Below are positions 8,511-18,033 of a stretch of DNA of 64,000 bases, piece by piece (the first letter of the stretch is position 1; each line of letters opens with the position of its first letter). The notes beneath the pieces are model-generated. The model searched no databases, was not told where the DNA came from, and saw only the letters and a program-made list of their open reading frames with translations. The stretch comes from Salinarchaeum sp. Harcht-Bsk1 (GTDB taxonomy: Archaea; Halobacteriota; Halobacteria; Halobacteriales; Salinarchaeaceae). A program made the position numbers and the translations under genes. The stretch covers positions 1,321,014 to 1,385,013 of the forward strand of contig NC_021313.1 in the NCBI RefSeq assembly GCF_000403645.1, read 5' to 3'.

Positions 8511-9407
8511 ATGACCAGTTCGACACCGTTCGACGACTACCTGGCCGCCGGGGAGTCCTCGGAACTCGTCGGCTCGGGGACGCTGTTCCAGGAGCCCGCG
8601 TGGACGCCAGCGTCGATCTGCGTCACCGACCGGCGGATCCTGTTCGTCCCGACCGACGGCGGCTTCGTCGACGTGCCCCGCGGACAGGTACTCTCGATCC
8701 GAAGCCGGCCGCGAAGCCGCCGGACAAGGGCGGAGATCGCCTCGCTCGGCCTGCTGGCGACCGGCGTCGCGCTCGCCGGGCTGGCCGGCGCCGCGGTGCT
8801 CGCTGGCGCCGGGACCCTCCTGGTGCCAGTCCTCGCGTTGCTGGGCACGATCGGGACGCTCGCGACGGCCGCGCTCGTGACCCGCGGCGGCGGGCTCTCG
8901 GAATCGGACGCCACGGGTGCACTCGATCGAATCGACGAGGTGCTCCAGCGAGGCGACGAGGCGCTAGAACGGTTCGACGTACCGCCGGCGTTCTCCCTCG
9001 ATGGTGAGCAGCGGGAGCGCCTGACGGGGTTCGTCGACGAGCGACCGGTGCTCCAGTGGGCTGCAGCGGGCCTCGGCACGATCGGGGCCGGCGGCCTCGC
9101 CGCCCTCGGTGCCTGGACCGCACTCCTCCTCGCCGCGGGCGTGACGATCGGCGTCGGCGCCGGTGCCGTCGGCCTCGACAGGCACCGCGACCTCCAGCGA
9201 GGAGACCGGGCGCGCCGCCGCGAACGCGTCGTGGGGCTCCAGTTGCTCGACGGTCGCACGGTCCGGTTCCGGATCGACGCCGAGGCCACGATCGATCGCG
9301 AGTTGAGCCGACTGACCGCCCGCCCCGCCGCTTCGCGCCTGCCCTCGGCCGACGTCGTCCACGCCGAGGATCGCAGCGCCGAGCAGAGCGCGTCGACGGG
9401 GCCATAG
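8511..9407 (+). CDS. Hypothetical membrane protein with N-terminal PH-like segment
   Basis: A 298-residue protein. Residues 20-75 (LFQEPAWTPASICVTDRRILFVP...VPRGQVLSI) resemble the start of bacterial PH-like/YdbT domains, where TxxRI is typical. Two strongly hydrophobic Ala/Gly/Leu stretches follow, near residues 78-125 and 185-220, each long enough for two helices. The C-terminal part repeats a beta-rich element (RERVVGLQLLDGRTVRFRID) that could complete the PH-like domain. No enzyme motif is seen. ATG at 8511 follows a GC-rich spacer from the halogenase gene. Function unknown; a membrane-organising or lipid-contact role is only a guess. Confidence 0.65.
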   Translation: MTSSTPFDDYLAAGESSELVGSGTLFQEPAWTPASICVTDRRILFVPTDGGFVDVPRGQVLSIRSRPRSRRTRAEIASLGLLATGVALAGLAGAAVLAGAGTLLVPVLALLGTIGTLATAALVTRGGGLSESDATGALDRIDEVLQRGDEALERFDVPPAFSLDGEQRERLTGFVDERPVLQWAAAGLGTIGAGGLAALGAWTALLLAAGVTIGVGAGAVGLDRHRDLQRGDRARRRERVVGLQLLDGRTVRFRIDAEATIDRELSRLTARPAASRLPSADVVHAEDRSAEQSASTGP

Positions 9408-9452
9408 CAGGCTGCGATCGCGACTCGCCACCACACCAGTACCGCCGAATTC

Positions 9453-9872
9453 GTGCGGGAGGGCCCCGTTTGGACGAGGTTGTCAGATCTCCGGTTTCAG
9501 TCGTGTGCCACCGATCGGGGTGCGGTGCTCGCCCACGGGATCGCATGGGCGGTTCGGAGCGGACCGCAAGCGATTTCTCCAGTGCGGGAATGCACTCGGA
9601 GCCTATTGGGCGACGACGATCCGTGGGACGAGCTGTTGGTCGAGCGGGGCTTCCACGACGTCGAGACGGCGACGTTCGACGTCGAGCGCGACTGGGCGAC
9701 CGACCAGATCGTGGACTACGTGTTCTCCCTGTCGTTCGCGTCGCCGGAGCAGTTCGGTGCCGACGCGGAAGCGTTCGAGTGCGACCTTCGCGACAGGCTC
9801 GACGAGGGCTGTGACGGCGGTGGTTCGTTCGAGCAGTCTGCGACTATCACCGTCCACTCGGGGCGTGCATGA
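9453..9872 (+). pseudogene. C-terminal remnant of a class I SAM-dependent methyltransferase
   Basis: The last 85 residues (GFHDVETATFDVERDWATDQIVDYVFSLSF then ADAEAFECDLRDRL) read like the tail of small-molecule class I methyltransferases. There the phrase W-(T/A)-D-(E/Q)-I-V-(D/G)-Y-(V/L)-x-S-x-S-F and a final EAFExDLR are usual. The Rossmann SAM-binding part is missing; the first 50 residues of the frame (from GTG at 9453) do not look like it. I read this as a gene decayed by loss of its 5' two thirds. A short standalone protein is less likely. Confidence 0.5.
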
Positions 9873-10016
9873 ACGGATGGGCGGAGAAATTCCGCAGGAA
9901 GCGGCACGGTAAGTTTTCCATAGCGGCCCCGACGAACAGCGGCGGACGGAACTCTCCCGTCGTTACCGACGACCCCGGGCCGCCTAACAATGCCACCGAG
10001 CGCCGAACGCCCGGGC

Positions 10017-10181
10017 ATGGCAACAGAGTTCGACTGCCATCAGGACGCAGGGTTCGAGTGTGACTTCCACATCGTCGACGAGAACGAGGACGAACTCGTG
10101 GACTTCGTGCAGATCCACGGCCGGAGCGCCCACGACACGACCGTCGAGGAGAGCGACATCCGCGAGATGCTCCACACCTGA
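10017..10181 (+). CDS. DUF1059-family small protein
   Basis: This 54-residue protein matches DUF1059: a C-x4-G-x2-C pattern (CHQDAGFEC) followed by a DFHIVDENEDELVDFVQIHGRSAHDT region, the conserved HA/G-x3-H part of the family. Two Cys and two His could bind one metal ion. ATG at 10017 gives MATEFDC; an in-frame ATG nine codons earlier is less likely. Function unknown. Such small proteins are usually stand-alone in haloarchaea, as here. Confidence 0.75.
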   Translation: MATEFDCHQDAGFECDFHIVDENEDELVDFVQIHGRSAHDTTVEESDIREMLHT

Positions 10182-10264
10182 AGGAATCGGCCGGCGACGG
10201 AGTGCTGGAGCGACGCCGTGGCGGATCCTTCGACCCTGAAACCTGAATCCGGCGCGAACGACGC

Positions 10265-10453
10265 TCAGCCCAGAACCTCGTACAGCGTGAGCGTCCCGAA
10301 CGCGAGCGAGACGACACCGAGCACGCGCGCCAGCCAGATCTCGGGGTACTCCGGCGAGATGCTCTCCCCGGGCGTGAGCAGCGCGTAGCCGAGCCGACCG
10401 ATCATTGCCGGGATCTGCGGGAGGATCACCGCCACGACCCCGTAGGTGACCAT
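10265..10453 (-). CDS. Small membrane protein, two predicted helices
   Basis: A 62-residue protein with hydrophobic stretches at residues 3-25 (TYGVVAVILPQIPAMIGRLGYAL) and 42-60 (ARVLGVVSLAFGTLTLYEVL), separated by a short acidic loop. It resembles small integral membrane proteins found widely in haloarchaea. The function is not recognised. It is convergent with the DUF1059 gene (84 bp between stops). Confidence 0.6.
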   Translation of the reverse strand: MVTYGVVAVILPQIPAMIGRLGYALLTPGESISPEYPEIWLARVLGVVSLAFGTLTLYEVLG

Positions 10454-10833
10454 ACCGACGGCGTAGAGGAGCTACTGGGTCTCCGATTGCACGAAATCGC
10501 GGATAGATCGTCGCGAAATTAAAGCTCCGCCTCGGCGCTCTCGAGCCTACCGCTCCGGCGGCGGCAACACAATCAGCGGCACCGGCGCGCCCGTCGGATT
10601 CTTCCATGGTGCCGATCCATCGTTTCCAACAGCAGGAGAGCGAACGCATTCGGACCTAGGCTCTTTAGAGGCACCAAAGTCGATGGGTTCTCCGTCAGTT
10701 TCGGCCAAAGAACCCCCAGAATGCTCTTCGAGGTCGGCATGCACTGTGTTCCCTCGTGGCGCTCGTTTTTCGACGAAGCCGTCACAGGCGGCGGGGAGAA
10801 CCCGTCGTCTTTGGATCCGAGGGCCGTGCGGGG
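10454..10833. other. Intergenic stretch without a supported gene
   Basis: This 380-bp stretch lies between the small membrane protein and the 3' end of the permease gene. Open frames on both strands have the Arg/Pro/Ser-rich composition of non-coding GC-rich DNA and none matches a family. The promoter of the 10265-10453 gene must lie in the first part. I see nothing else in it. Confidence 0.5.
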
Positions 10834-13257
10834 TCACTCACCCAGGTTCGTCGCCTTTGCCCCCTTGCCGACCCATTTCCCGACCAGTCGTTTGACGGCC
10901 GACTGGACCGGGCGATGTTTCCGTACCATTACGACCTCCCCTTCGAACTCGGCGCCCACAGTCTCGGGGACTTCACCGAATAACACGCGGCGAAGGATGC
11001 CCTCGCCCGCCGCACCGACGATGATCGAGTCGAAGTCGCCGTTGCGCGCGTATTCGAGGATTCCCTCCGAGATGTCCTCGCCCGCTTCGACGGTGATGTC
11101 GACGTCGATGTCGGACTCGGCGAGTGCTGCCTGCCTCTGCTCGAGGAACGACTGCGCGCTCTCGACGTCGCGGTCGGTCGCCACGTGGAACAGTGTGACC
11201 TCGCTACCAGCCTCCACGTACGCGGCGGCGACCATCTCGGCGAGATCGGAGTTCGATCCCCCCGCAGTCGGAACGAGGACGCGCCTCGAGTCCGTCGTCC
11301 CGTCCGTCTTGAGCACGGCGACGTCACACTCGGCGTTCTCGACGACCGTGTCGATGTTGGACCCCAGCGCGTAATCGGACATCCGTTTGCGCTGACCACG
11401 CCATCCGAGCAACACGAGGTCGCTGTCACGCTGATAGGCGACGTTGTTGATGCTTTTGGCGATGTCGTGGCCGATGGTCACGGTCTGGTGAACCGGGACG
11501 TCCTCGGGCGCGTACTGCATCGCTTCGTCGAGCAACTCCCGCTGTTCGTCGGCGTACCGACTCCCCTCCGACAGCGGCGTCTGATCAGGGACGGTCGCAA
11601 CGCTCGTTAGCAGGACTTCGCCATCCTGGCGTCGAGCGATAGCACTACCCGCACGAATCAGCTGTTCGGCGTGGTCGGGGTTCGCAATCGGAACGAGAAC
11701 CTGATACCCACGTTCTTCGGGAGACCGTTCTTCCGCGATAAGGCGGGTCTCCTCTTTTGCTTCGGTCTCACGGACGCGACTCCGGGAGTAGAGGAAGAAG
11801 ATTCCGACCCCGACGAGAATCCAGGCGATTGCCCCGTACCACGCGAGCGGACTGTAGTTGAACAGGTAGACTGCAAGCGCGAGTTTGGTCAGAATGCCGA
11901 TGATGGGGACGTACGGGAAGAACGGCATCACGTAACCGTAGTCGATTTGATCGCCCCACTCACGGCGGATCACGATGGCAGCGTAGTTGACCTGCAAGAA
12001 CAGCAGGAGGAACATGACGTCAGTCGCGGCAGCGACTGCCTCGATGGGAAGTGCGACCGCCATGAAGACGATGAGCGCGCCGGAAAGAGCCGTCGCGATG
12101 TGTGGCGTCTTCTTCTCGGGATGGACCGCACTGAACGCGTCCGGAAGGACGTGGTCACGCCCCATGGCGAAGGAGACGCGTGTCGAGGAGTACGTCGTGG
12201 CGTTGAGCGCAGAGAGCGTCGAGAAGATACCCGCGACCAGAATGACGAGCGTCCCGTAGGGCATAATCTGACCGGCCGCCCGGGCGAGCCCCAGTTCGCC
12301 GAGGTGGCCGAGAATCTCCCAGACCGCCGCGTCCGCGATGTCGTCAGGAACCGGTGGCAGGTTCGTCGCACCGTGACCCCCCGAGGCCGCACCCTCCTGT
12401 GCGAGCGAGAATAGTTCCGGCGTGACAGAGACGGCGCCGATGAGAACGATCGCTACCAGCATGTAGATGGTGACCACCACGGACATCGAGTAGAACACTG
12501 CCTTCGGAACCGCTTTCTTGGGATTGACGACTTCCTCGCCGGACTGCACGATGATCTCGTAGCCCTCGAATGCGATGAAGGTCAGCCCCATGGCGATGAA
12601 GACCCCGCCGAAGTCACGGGGGAGGAAGGGGCGGAACCGCTCGGTGGATTGCCCCGGATTCCCCAAAATGTACCCGAACCCGAAGGCGATAAGAACGACG
12701 ATCACCGTGACCTTGACCATCGTCACGATGTTCCCGGCGAGGCCGGTCTCCTTCGCGCCACGGTAGTTGATGTACGCGAACAGTGCGCCAGCAAACACTG
12801 CGAATAGCTTCTCGGGGCCGAACGTGATGAACAGGAGATCAATCGGCTGGAAGAGCTGGATTCCGAAGTAGTCCGTCAACAGGAGATGCACGAACGCACC
12901 GAAGCCGAGCACGTACAGTGAACCTGCGACAGCGTGGGCGAACCACGACATCCAGCCAGCGAGGAACGCCTGAGACCGTCCCAGGGCTTCCCGTACCCAG
13001 AGATAGCCGCCACCCGCTTCCGGGATGGCGGACCCGAGCTCCGCGTACACCATCCCGGTGAAAATGGTGATGAAGCCGTTGAACGCGAAGGCCATCACGA
13101 GACCGGGACCGGCCTGACCGGCTGCAAGACCGGTCAAGACGAATATCCCAGCGCCAATCATCGCGCCGATGCCGATCATCGTGATGTCGAACACCGATAG
13201 GTCCCGAGCAAGCTCGTCGTCGTGGCTATGGCCCGGGAGTCCTTCACCGTCACTCAC
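10834..13257 (-). CDS. APC-family amino-acid permease fused to two universal stress (USP) domains
   Basis: This 807-residue transporter resides in the cytoplasmic membrane. Residues 20-470 hold about 12 hydrophobic segments, starting with the APC signature MIGIGAMIGAGIFVLTGLAAG in the first helix. From about residue 500 two cytoplasmic USP domains follow. The first spans about 505-640 (YQVLVPIANPDHAEQ...DLVLLGWRGQR...ECDVAVLKTD). The second spans about 645-790 (RRVLVPTAGGSNS...DSIIVGAAGEG...VVMVRKH, the latter like the G-x2-G-x9-G ATP loop of USPs). APC-USP fusions are common in haloarchaea and import amino acids or other cationic substrates. The start overlaps a small membrane gene by 4 bp, so the two are co-translated. 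The substrate is not predictable. Confidence 0.9.
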   Translation of the reverse strand: MSDGEGLPGHSHDDELARDLSVFDITMIGIGAMIGAGIFVLTGLAAGQAGPGLVMAFAFNGFITIFTGMVYAELGSAIPEAGGGYLWVREALGRSQAFLAGWMSWFAHAVAGSLYVLGFGAFVHLLLTDYFGIQLFQPIDLLFITFGPEKLFAVFAGALFAYINYRGAKETGLAGNIVTMVKVTVIVVLIAFGFGYILGNPGQSTERFRPFLPRDFGGVFIAMGLTFIAFEGYEIIVQSGEEVVNPKKAVPKAVFYSMSVVVTIYMLVAIVLIGAVSVTPELFSLAQEGAASGGHGATNLPPVPDDIADAAVWEILGHLGELGLARAAGQIMPYGTLVILVAGIFSTLSALNATTYSSTRVSFAMGRDHVLPDAFSAVHPEKKTPHIATALSGALIVFMAVALPIEAVAAATDVMFLLLFLQVNYAAIVIRREWGDQIDYGYVMPFFPYVPIIGILTKLALAVYLFNYSPLAWYGAIAWILVGVGIFFLYSRSRVRETEAKEETRLIAEERSPEERGYQVLVPIANPDHAEQLIRAGSAIARRQDGEVLLTSVATVPDQTPLSEGSRYADEQRELLDEAMQYAPEDVPVHQTVTIGHDIAKSINNVAYQRDSDLVLLGWRGQRKRMSDYALGSNIDTVVENAECDVAVLKTDGTTDSRRVLVPTAGGSNSDLAEMVAAAYVEAGSEVTLFHVATDRDVESAQSFLEQRQAALAESDIDVDITVEAGEDISEGILEYARNGDFDSIIVGAAGEGILRRVLFGEVPETVGAEFEGEVVMVRKHRPVQSAVKRLVGKWVGKGAKATNLGE

Positions 13258-13412
13258 GAGGAATCACCGCCGTCTCGTCCTTGGAGCGGCCCCTTATTGT
13301 ACTCCCCTTCTGCGATCTTATCCACGACGTATTTCCCGTGAATGACTGCGACCTGGAGCCAAACCCACGCAAGTAGCGTGAGGATCGCTCCGATGGTCAG
13401 CGTGGATACCAT
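13254..13412 (-). CDS. Small single-helix membrane protein upstream of the permease
   Basis: A 52-residue protein beginning MVSTLTIGA with one membrane helix (residues 3-24) and a charged tail ending in GRDGGDSS. It overlaps the permease start by 4 bp, so it is probably a small accessory subunit. An ATG at 13439 in the same frame would add nine residues, but it falls inside an ATTAAA element. That element lies about 28 nt before 13412, the spacing of a haloarchaeal box A to a leaderless start, so I prefer 13412. Confidence 0.6.
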   Translation of the reverse strand: MVSTLTIGAILTLLAWVWLQVAVIHGKYVVDKIAEGEYNKGPLQGRDGGDSS

Positions 13413-13437
13413 GTGCACTGATTCTCCTGACACATTC

Positions 13438-13443
13438 ATTAAA
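13438..13443 (-). promoter_or_regulatory. Box A (TATA-like) for the permease operon
   Basis: The minus strand reads TTTAAT, centred about 28 nt before the ATG at 13412. This is the position expected for box A of a leaderless or nearly leaderless haloarchaeal transcript. No other TATA-like element is closer. Confidence 0.45.
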
Positions 13444-13767
13444 TCTGGTGTCTATCATTGCCAAACTCACTACACGATCCTGTTTGACAGTACGTACCTT
13501 CGACCGGACGAGGACGTTCCGGATCTACCGAGTCCATCGGACCTCACGGGACGTTCCTTCTGCTCCACCATTCCTCGGTACACGAGGTAGTACAACTCTC
13601 CCCGACTGGAATACTCAGATCAAGCCCCCGTCGAGCAAGCGAAACAGACGCCGTCGGCCGTCTTCCTCGGACCACTCGGGCTACCCGGCCACCGAATCGC
13701 GGCCGGATGCCGGATTCGAACGCGACGAAAAGGCTTTCCCGGGGTGACTGCCTACCGAAGGACAACA
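13444..13767. other. Divergent intergenic region, permease operon / srp54
   Basis: A 324-bp region containing the divergent promoters. It has a short inverted repeat at 13572-13586 (CCTCG, 5-nt loop, CGAGG). Just before srp54 a GAAAAGGCTTT stretch lies 35-45 nt ahead of the start. The short frames here have non-coding composition. Confidence 0.4.
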
Positions 13768-15183
13768 ATGGTACTCGACGATCTGGGGAGTTCCCTGCGG
13801 TCTACCCTCGACAATCTCCGGGGCAAGGGCCGGATCTCCGAGGAGGACGTCGACGAGGTCGTCCGGGAGATCCAGCGCTCGCTGCTCCAGGGCGACGTCG
13901 ACGTCGCGCTCGTCCAGGAGCTATCGGACTCGATCAAGGAGCGGTCGCTGGAGGAGGAGCCGCCGGCCGGCACCTCCGCTCGCGAGCACGTGCTGCGCAT
14001 CGTCTACGAGGAACTGGTGGGCCTCGTCGGCGAATCCACCGACCTCCCGCTGGAGGACCAGACGATCCTGCTGGCCGGCCTCCAGGGGTCGGGGAAGACG
14101 ACGAGCGCCGCGAAGATGGCCTGGTGGTTCCAGACGAAGGGGCTCCAGCCCGCAGTCATCCAGACCGACACCTTCCGGCCCGGCGCCTACGACCAGGGGA
14201 AGGAGATGGCCTCCCGCGCGGAGGTCGACTTCTACGGCGACCCCGACGGCGACGACCCGGTCAAGATCGCCCGCGACGGCCTCGAAGAGACCGCTGATGC
14301 GGACGTCCACATCGTCGACACCGCCGGTCGCCACGCGCTCGAGGACGACCTGATCGCCGAGATCGAGGAGATCGAGGCGGCCGTCGATCCCGACCGCTCG
14401 CTGCTCGTGCTCGACGCGGCGATCGGACAGGGCGCGAAGGACCAGGCCAGGCAGTTCGACGAGTCGATCGGCATCGACGGCGTCGTGATCACGAAGCTCG
14501 ACGGGACCGCGAAAGGTGGCGGTGCGCTAGCGGCCGTCGACCAGACCGACTCCTCGATCGCCTTCCTCGGGACCGGCGAGGGCGTGAAGGACGTCGAGCG
14601 CTTCGAGCCCGACGGCTTCATCTCCCGGCTGCTCGGGATGGGCGACCTCAAGCAGCTCGCCGAGCGCGTCGAGCGCGCGATGGAGGAGACCGGGCTCGAG
14701 GAGGACGACGACTGGGACCCCGAGGACATGCTCGAGGGGCAGTTCACCCTCCGGGACATGCAAAAGCAGATGGAGGCGATGAACAAGATGGGGCCGCTCG
14801 ACCAGGTGATGGACATGATCCCCGGGATGGGCGGCGGGATGATGGACCAGCTTCCCGACGACGCGATGGGCGTCACCGAGGAGCGGATGCGCGAGTTCGA
14901 AGTCATCATGGACTCGATGACCGACGGCGAACTCGAGAACCCCCGGAGCGTCGGGCAGAGCCGCACCGAGCGCATCGCGCGGGGCTCGGGGACGAGCGAG
15001 GAGCGAGTCCGCGAACTGCTCCAGCAACACAAGATGATGGAGCAGACCATCAAGCAGTTCCAGGGCATGGGCGACGCCGACATGCAGCGGATGATGAAGC
15101 AGATGGAGGGCGGTGGCGGCCCCGGCGGCGGGATGGGCGGCATGGGCGGCGGTGGCCCTGGCGGCAACCCGTTCGGGGACTGA
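13768..15183 (+). CDS. srp54: Signal recognition particle GTPase SRP54
   Basis: A 471-residue SRP54 (Ffh) that binds 7S RNA and signal sequences and delivers ribosomes to the membrane with FtsY. Residues 1-90 are the helical N domain. The G domain carries the P-loop GLQGSGKTT near residue 104, [10 protein letters not shown] (G2 region), DTAGR (G3) and [11 protein letters not shown] (G4). From about residue 300 the Met-rich M domain follows (repeated MEEM/MQKQME/MGG stretches, and [12 protein letters not shown] in the RNA-binding helix region), ending in a Gly-rich tail. ATG at 13768 begins [21 protein letters not shown], the family start; an upstream in-frame ATG at 13744 is not needed. Single-gene unit. 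Confidence 0.96.
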   Translation: MVLDDLGSSLRSTLDNLRGKGRISEEDVDEVVREIQRSLLQGDVDVALVQELSDSIKERSLEEEPPAGTSAREHVLRIVYEELVGLVGESTDLPLEDQTILLAGLQGSGKTTSAAKMAWWFQTKGLQPAVIQTDTFRPGAYDQGKEMASRAEVDFYGDPDGDDPVKIARDGLEETADADVHIVDTAGRHALEDDLIAEIEEIEAAVDPDRSLLVLDAAIGQGAKDQARQFDESIGIDGVVITKLDGTAKGGGALAAVDQTDSSIAFLGTGEGVKDVERFEPDGFISRLLGMGDLKQLAERVERAMEETGLEEDDDWDPEDMLEGQFTLRDMQKQMEAMNKMGPLDQVMDMIPGMGGGMMDQLPDDAMGVTEERMREFEVIMDSMTDGELENPRSVGQSRTERIARGSGTSEERVRELLQQHKMMEQTIKQFQGMGDADMQRMMKQMEGGGGPGGGMGGMGGGGPGGNPFGD

Positions 15184-15352
15184 GTAGGACCCTTCGGGGC
15201 AGAGTGGCGCGGGTGCTTCGTCGCGCAGCGTTTTTCGCGGCCGATCGCCCTTCGCAGCGCAGTTACGGCTTCCGCAGGCACCGACGAGCGGTAGCGACGG
15301 CCTACCGCAGCGCCCGGAACGGTGAAATGCCCTGCCCTCACATGGGAGGCAT

Positions 15353-16303
15353 ATGCGGCGTCGAGACCTCCTCGTCGGCACTGGCGGACTCGCCCTGTCG
15401 GCGCTCGCGGGCTGTCTGGGAAGCGCACGCGAAACGCTCGCCGAGCGACCGCCGGAGAACGCCGTCGTCGACGACCTCCGGACCGCCATCGGCGAAGCGA
15501 ACACCGTCGCGTTGCAGCTGGCGACCGCCAGAGAGGACGCGGCGACGCCCGCGGACGTGTCCTTCGACCGCGAGGCGCTGGAATCCGGCCTCGCGACGAG
15601 CCGGCAGGCCCTGGACGAGGCGGCCCAGCGCGAGGCCGCCGACGACTACGAGGCCGAGATTCCGGCAGCCCGGAGCTACGTCGACGTCGTCGCCGGGCTG
15701 CTCACCGGATCGGCGTCGCTCGCCGACGCAGCGGGCGAACTCCAGCGCGTGGAATCGAGCATCGCCAACGGCGACTACCAGGCCGCCGGGCAGACCCTGA
15801 ACTCGATCCAGCCGGTCGTCGGCGACGCCCGATCCACCGTCACGGACGCCGAGTCGACGGCGAACGCCATCGACCCCGCGGTGCTCGATCCCTACGGTGC
15901 GAAGATGGGCGAGTTGACCGACGGCCTCACCACGGTGCAGAACATCGCCGTCGGCGCCGACGAGTTGACCGGCGGCTACGACGCGATACTCACCGGCCGC
16001 GGTCACCTCGAGTCGGGCCAGGTGGCCGTCCAGCAGGGGAACTTCGCCACCGCGGAGTCGGAGTTCCAGGCCGCCAAATCCGCCTTCCAGACCGCCACCG
16101 GGCACTTCCAGACCGCTCGTCAGGAGACGGACGGTGAACTCCAGTCCCAGATCGACACCGCACTCTGTCGCTCGCAGGCGCTCACGAACGCCGCAGCCCA
16201 CTTCGAGGCCTCCGCGGTGGCCGCCCAGTCCGGCGACCTGGCGACCGCTCGCGACGAGCGGAACGCGGGCGAGGCCGACATCTCGGCCGCCGGCAACTGC
16301 TGA
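15353..16303 (+). CDS. Tat-exported lipoprotein, helical, function unknown
   Basis: A 316-residue protein with a Tat signal peptide (RRRD-LL near the N-terminus), a hydrophobic stretch and a lipobox LAGC with Cys 21. It should be exported folded and lipid-anchored on the outer face of the cell membrane, the usual haloarchaeal arrangement. The mature part is helical with many Ala/Gln/Glu/Asp and repeated patterns such as GHLESGQVAVQQGNFATAESEFQAA, suggesting a helical bundle. No binding motif is seen. It lies 169 bp after srp54 and is probably separately transcribed. Confidence 0.7.
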   Translation: MRRRDLLVGTGGLALSALAGCLGSARETLAERPPENAVVDDLRTAIGEANTVALQLATAREDAATPADVSFDREALESGLATSRQALDEAAQREAADDYEAEIPAARSYVDVVAGLLTGSASLADAAGELQRVESSIANGDYQAAGQTLNSIQPVVGDARSTVTDAESTANAIDPAVLDPYGAKMGELTDGLTTVQNIAVGADELTGGYDAILTGRGHLESGQVAVQQGNFATAESEFQAAKSAFQTATGHFQTARQETDGELQSQIDTALCRSQALTNAAAHFEASAVAAQSGDLATARDERNAGEADISAAGNC

Positions 16304-16432
16304 GGCGGTTCACTGGCAGGCGTCGCGGTGTTCAGTTCTCGCCGACTATCAAGAGGGGAGCAGCGTCGCTCGCTACCGTGCTCGATCGAGCAAACGGACG
16401 GATCGAACGGGTGCGAGGCGATCGGCCGGTAC

Positions 16433-17809
16433 TCACTCTTCGTCGTCGCCACCGAACGGCCGATCCTCCGGCGGGCGTTCCGCCGGGCCGACCGATCCGT
16501 CGCCGCCGGCGTCGTCCGGTGGGTCGGCCGCGTCCTCGTCGGTTCCGAACACCGCCTCGGGAGCGTCGTCCGCGTCGGTCGCGTCGGCGTCGTCGGACTC
16601 ATCGGCACTCGAATCGCTGGCAGCGTCGGCGGGAACAGCGTCCGCACCGCCGCTGGCGAATCCTGGGCCATCCCCCGCGTCGGGACCCCCACCGAACCCG
16701 CCGTCGCCGGGCGGGGTCGCTTCGGCCCCCGGGACGTCCTCGTCGCCCATCCCGAACGCCTCGAGGAAGGACGGCCCGCTGTCGTCGGATTGGGTCTGGG
16801 GCCACGCGACGCGGTTCCAGTCGCCGTCTTTGCTGTAGTAGTAGACGACCTCGCCGCTGATCACCGCGAAGACGTTCCGGCGGTCGTCGTAGACGACCCG
16901 CTGGTTCGTGTCGATCGCGACGTCGACGACGTCCTTCAGCGAGTCGAGCGCGACGTACTCGCTGCCGACGCCCATCGGGAGGTTGCCGTCGGAGATCCAG
17001 TCGTCGTAGCGCTGGCGGTGGACCTCCTGCTGTAGCCAGTCGATGTCCGCTTCGACGCGGTACGTCGCTGCTGCCGCGGCGCCGCCGACGGCGAGGAGCC
17101 CGAGCACGACGAACAGCGCAACCGTGCCCCAGTCGACAGGGGCGGTGCGCTCGACGGTGACGGTCCGGCTCCGGGCCGCGCTATCGCTCGGGTCGCCGTC
17201 GATCCAGTACGCACGGTTCGTGACCGTCAGCGGCCCCGTCGCGCTCAGCGTGCCCTCGTAGGTATCCGTCTCGTAGCGTGCGTCCGCGACGATCCGCGTC
17301 TGGACCGTCCCGACGCCCGCGAACTGCTCCTGGAGGTCGCGGCGCTGGGCCTGCAGCCGCTCGACGTCGATTGCGGCGGTCGAGATCGCCGTGCCGTTGG
17401 TCGCCGTCTGCTCCTCGGCGGCCAGCGCGCGGGTCTCTTCCCAGACGACGTCGCCGTTTCGAACGACCCGCAACTGGAGACGCGCGTCGTGGACCACCGT
17501 CGATCCCGGCGGCGCGTCGGTCCGCACCGCCACGTCGAGCGTCGGCGACGCGTTCAGGAGGTACGCCGGATGGTCCTGCAGCGTCGTTCCCTGCTCCCAC
17601 GGCGAGTCCGCCGACTGCACCACTGCCGAGTGACTCACTTCCGTCTCGATCGTCTGACTGTCCGCCGGCTGGCGGACGGTTTCCGACGCCGGCGTGACGA
17701 CCGTCCAGATCGCGAGGACGAGGAGCACCGCCCCCAGGATCGCCAGCGCCAGCGCGATGCGCCGGCCGTGTTCGGCCAGCGCCAGGCGCACCCGTGGGTT
17801 CTCGATCAC
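16433..17809 (-). CDS. DUF5305-type haloarchaeal membrane protein
   Basis: A 458-residue protein. An N-terminal membrane helix (about residues 17-40) is followed by an extracytoplasmic beta-rich domain of 200 residues (with LQLRVVRNGDVVWEE and TLSATGPLTVTNRAYWI). A second helix (about 243-263) leads to a cytoplasmic part containing YVALDSLKDVVDVAIDTNQRVVYD, which is the DUF5305 hallmark as I remember it. The last 120 residues are Asp/Ala/Gly-rich and disordered. DUF5305 genes are often next to signal-peptidase-like genes in haloarchaea; here none is present. Function unknown. Confidence 0.75.
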   Translation of the reverse strand: MIENPRVRLALAEHGRRIALALAILGAVLLVLAIWTVVTPASETVRQPADSQTIETEVSHSAVVQSADSPWEQGTTLQDHPAYLLNASPTLDVAVRTDAPPGSTVVHDARLQLRVVRNGDVVWEETRALAAEEQTATNGTAISTAAIDVERLQAQRRDLQEQFAGVGTVQTRIVADARYETDTYEGTLSATGPLTVTNRAYWIDGDPSDSAARSRTVTVERTAPVDWGTVALFVVLGLLAVGGAAAAATYRVEADIDWLQQEVHRQRYDDWISDGNLPMGVGSEYVALDSLKDVVDVAIDTNQRVVYDDRRNVFAVISGEVVYYYSKDGDWNRVAWPQTQSDDSGPSFLEAFGMGDEDVPGAEATPPGDGGFGGGPDAGDGPGFASGGADAVPADAASDSSADESDDADATDADDAPEAVFGTDEDAADPPDDAGGDGSVGPAERPPEDRPFGGDDEE

Positions 17810-17903
17810 GGGCGCACCTCCGGGGCCAACGGCTGGTCGACCCCACCACGAACTCCCACCATACGCCCTCAGTAACGGTACGTACTGTTAAGTCCATTGG
17901 CAG

Positions 17904-17921
17904 GTCTGACGGGCGTCAGAC
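17904..17921. promoter_or_regulatory. Perfect inverted repeat between DUF5305 gene and tRNA-Val
   Basis: Two 8-bp arms, GTCTGACG and CGTCAGAC, are separated by GG. They lie 95 bp upstream of the DUF5305 start and 110 bp before the tRNA. It could be an operator or a hairpin. No run of T follows strongly enough to call a terminator. Confidence 0.35.
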
Positions 17922-17998
17922 GGCCGTTTGTGGCTGTTTGACACGGTTGGCTTCGGTGTCGGTGGGCATGGAATAGAGTGGTGATGCGGGACAAAGTA

Positions 17999-18008
17999 AC
18001 CCTTAAGG
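17999..18008 (+). promoter_or_regulatory. Box A of the tRNA-Val gene
   Basis: The CCCTTAAGGC element lies 26-35 nt before the tRNA 5' end at 18034, the position expected for the TATA-like box of haloarchaeal tRNA genes. Confidence 0.5.
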
Positions 18009-18033
18009 CTGGCACTCGGGTAGGTCGGGATAC

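Noticed and set aside
10547-10837. 96-codon frame on the minus strand before the permease stop
   Set aside because: Composition is Arg/Pro-rich and it resembles no family; treated as non-coding.
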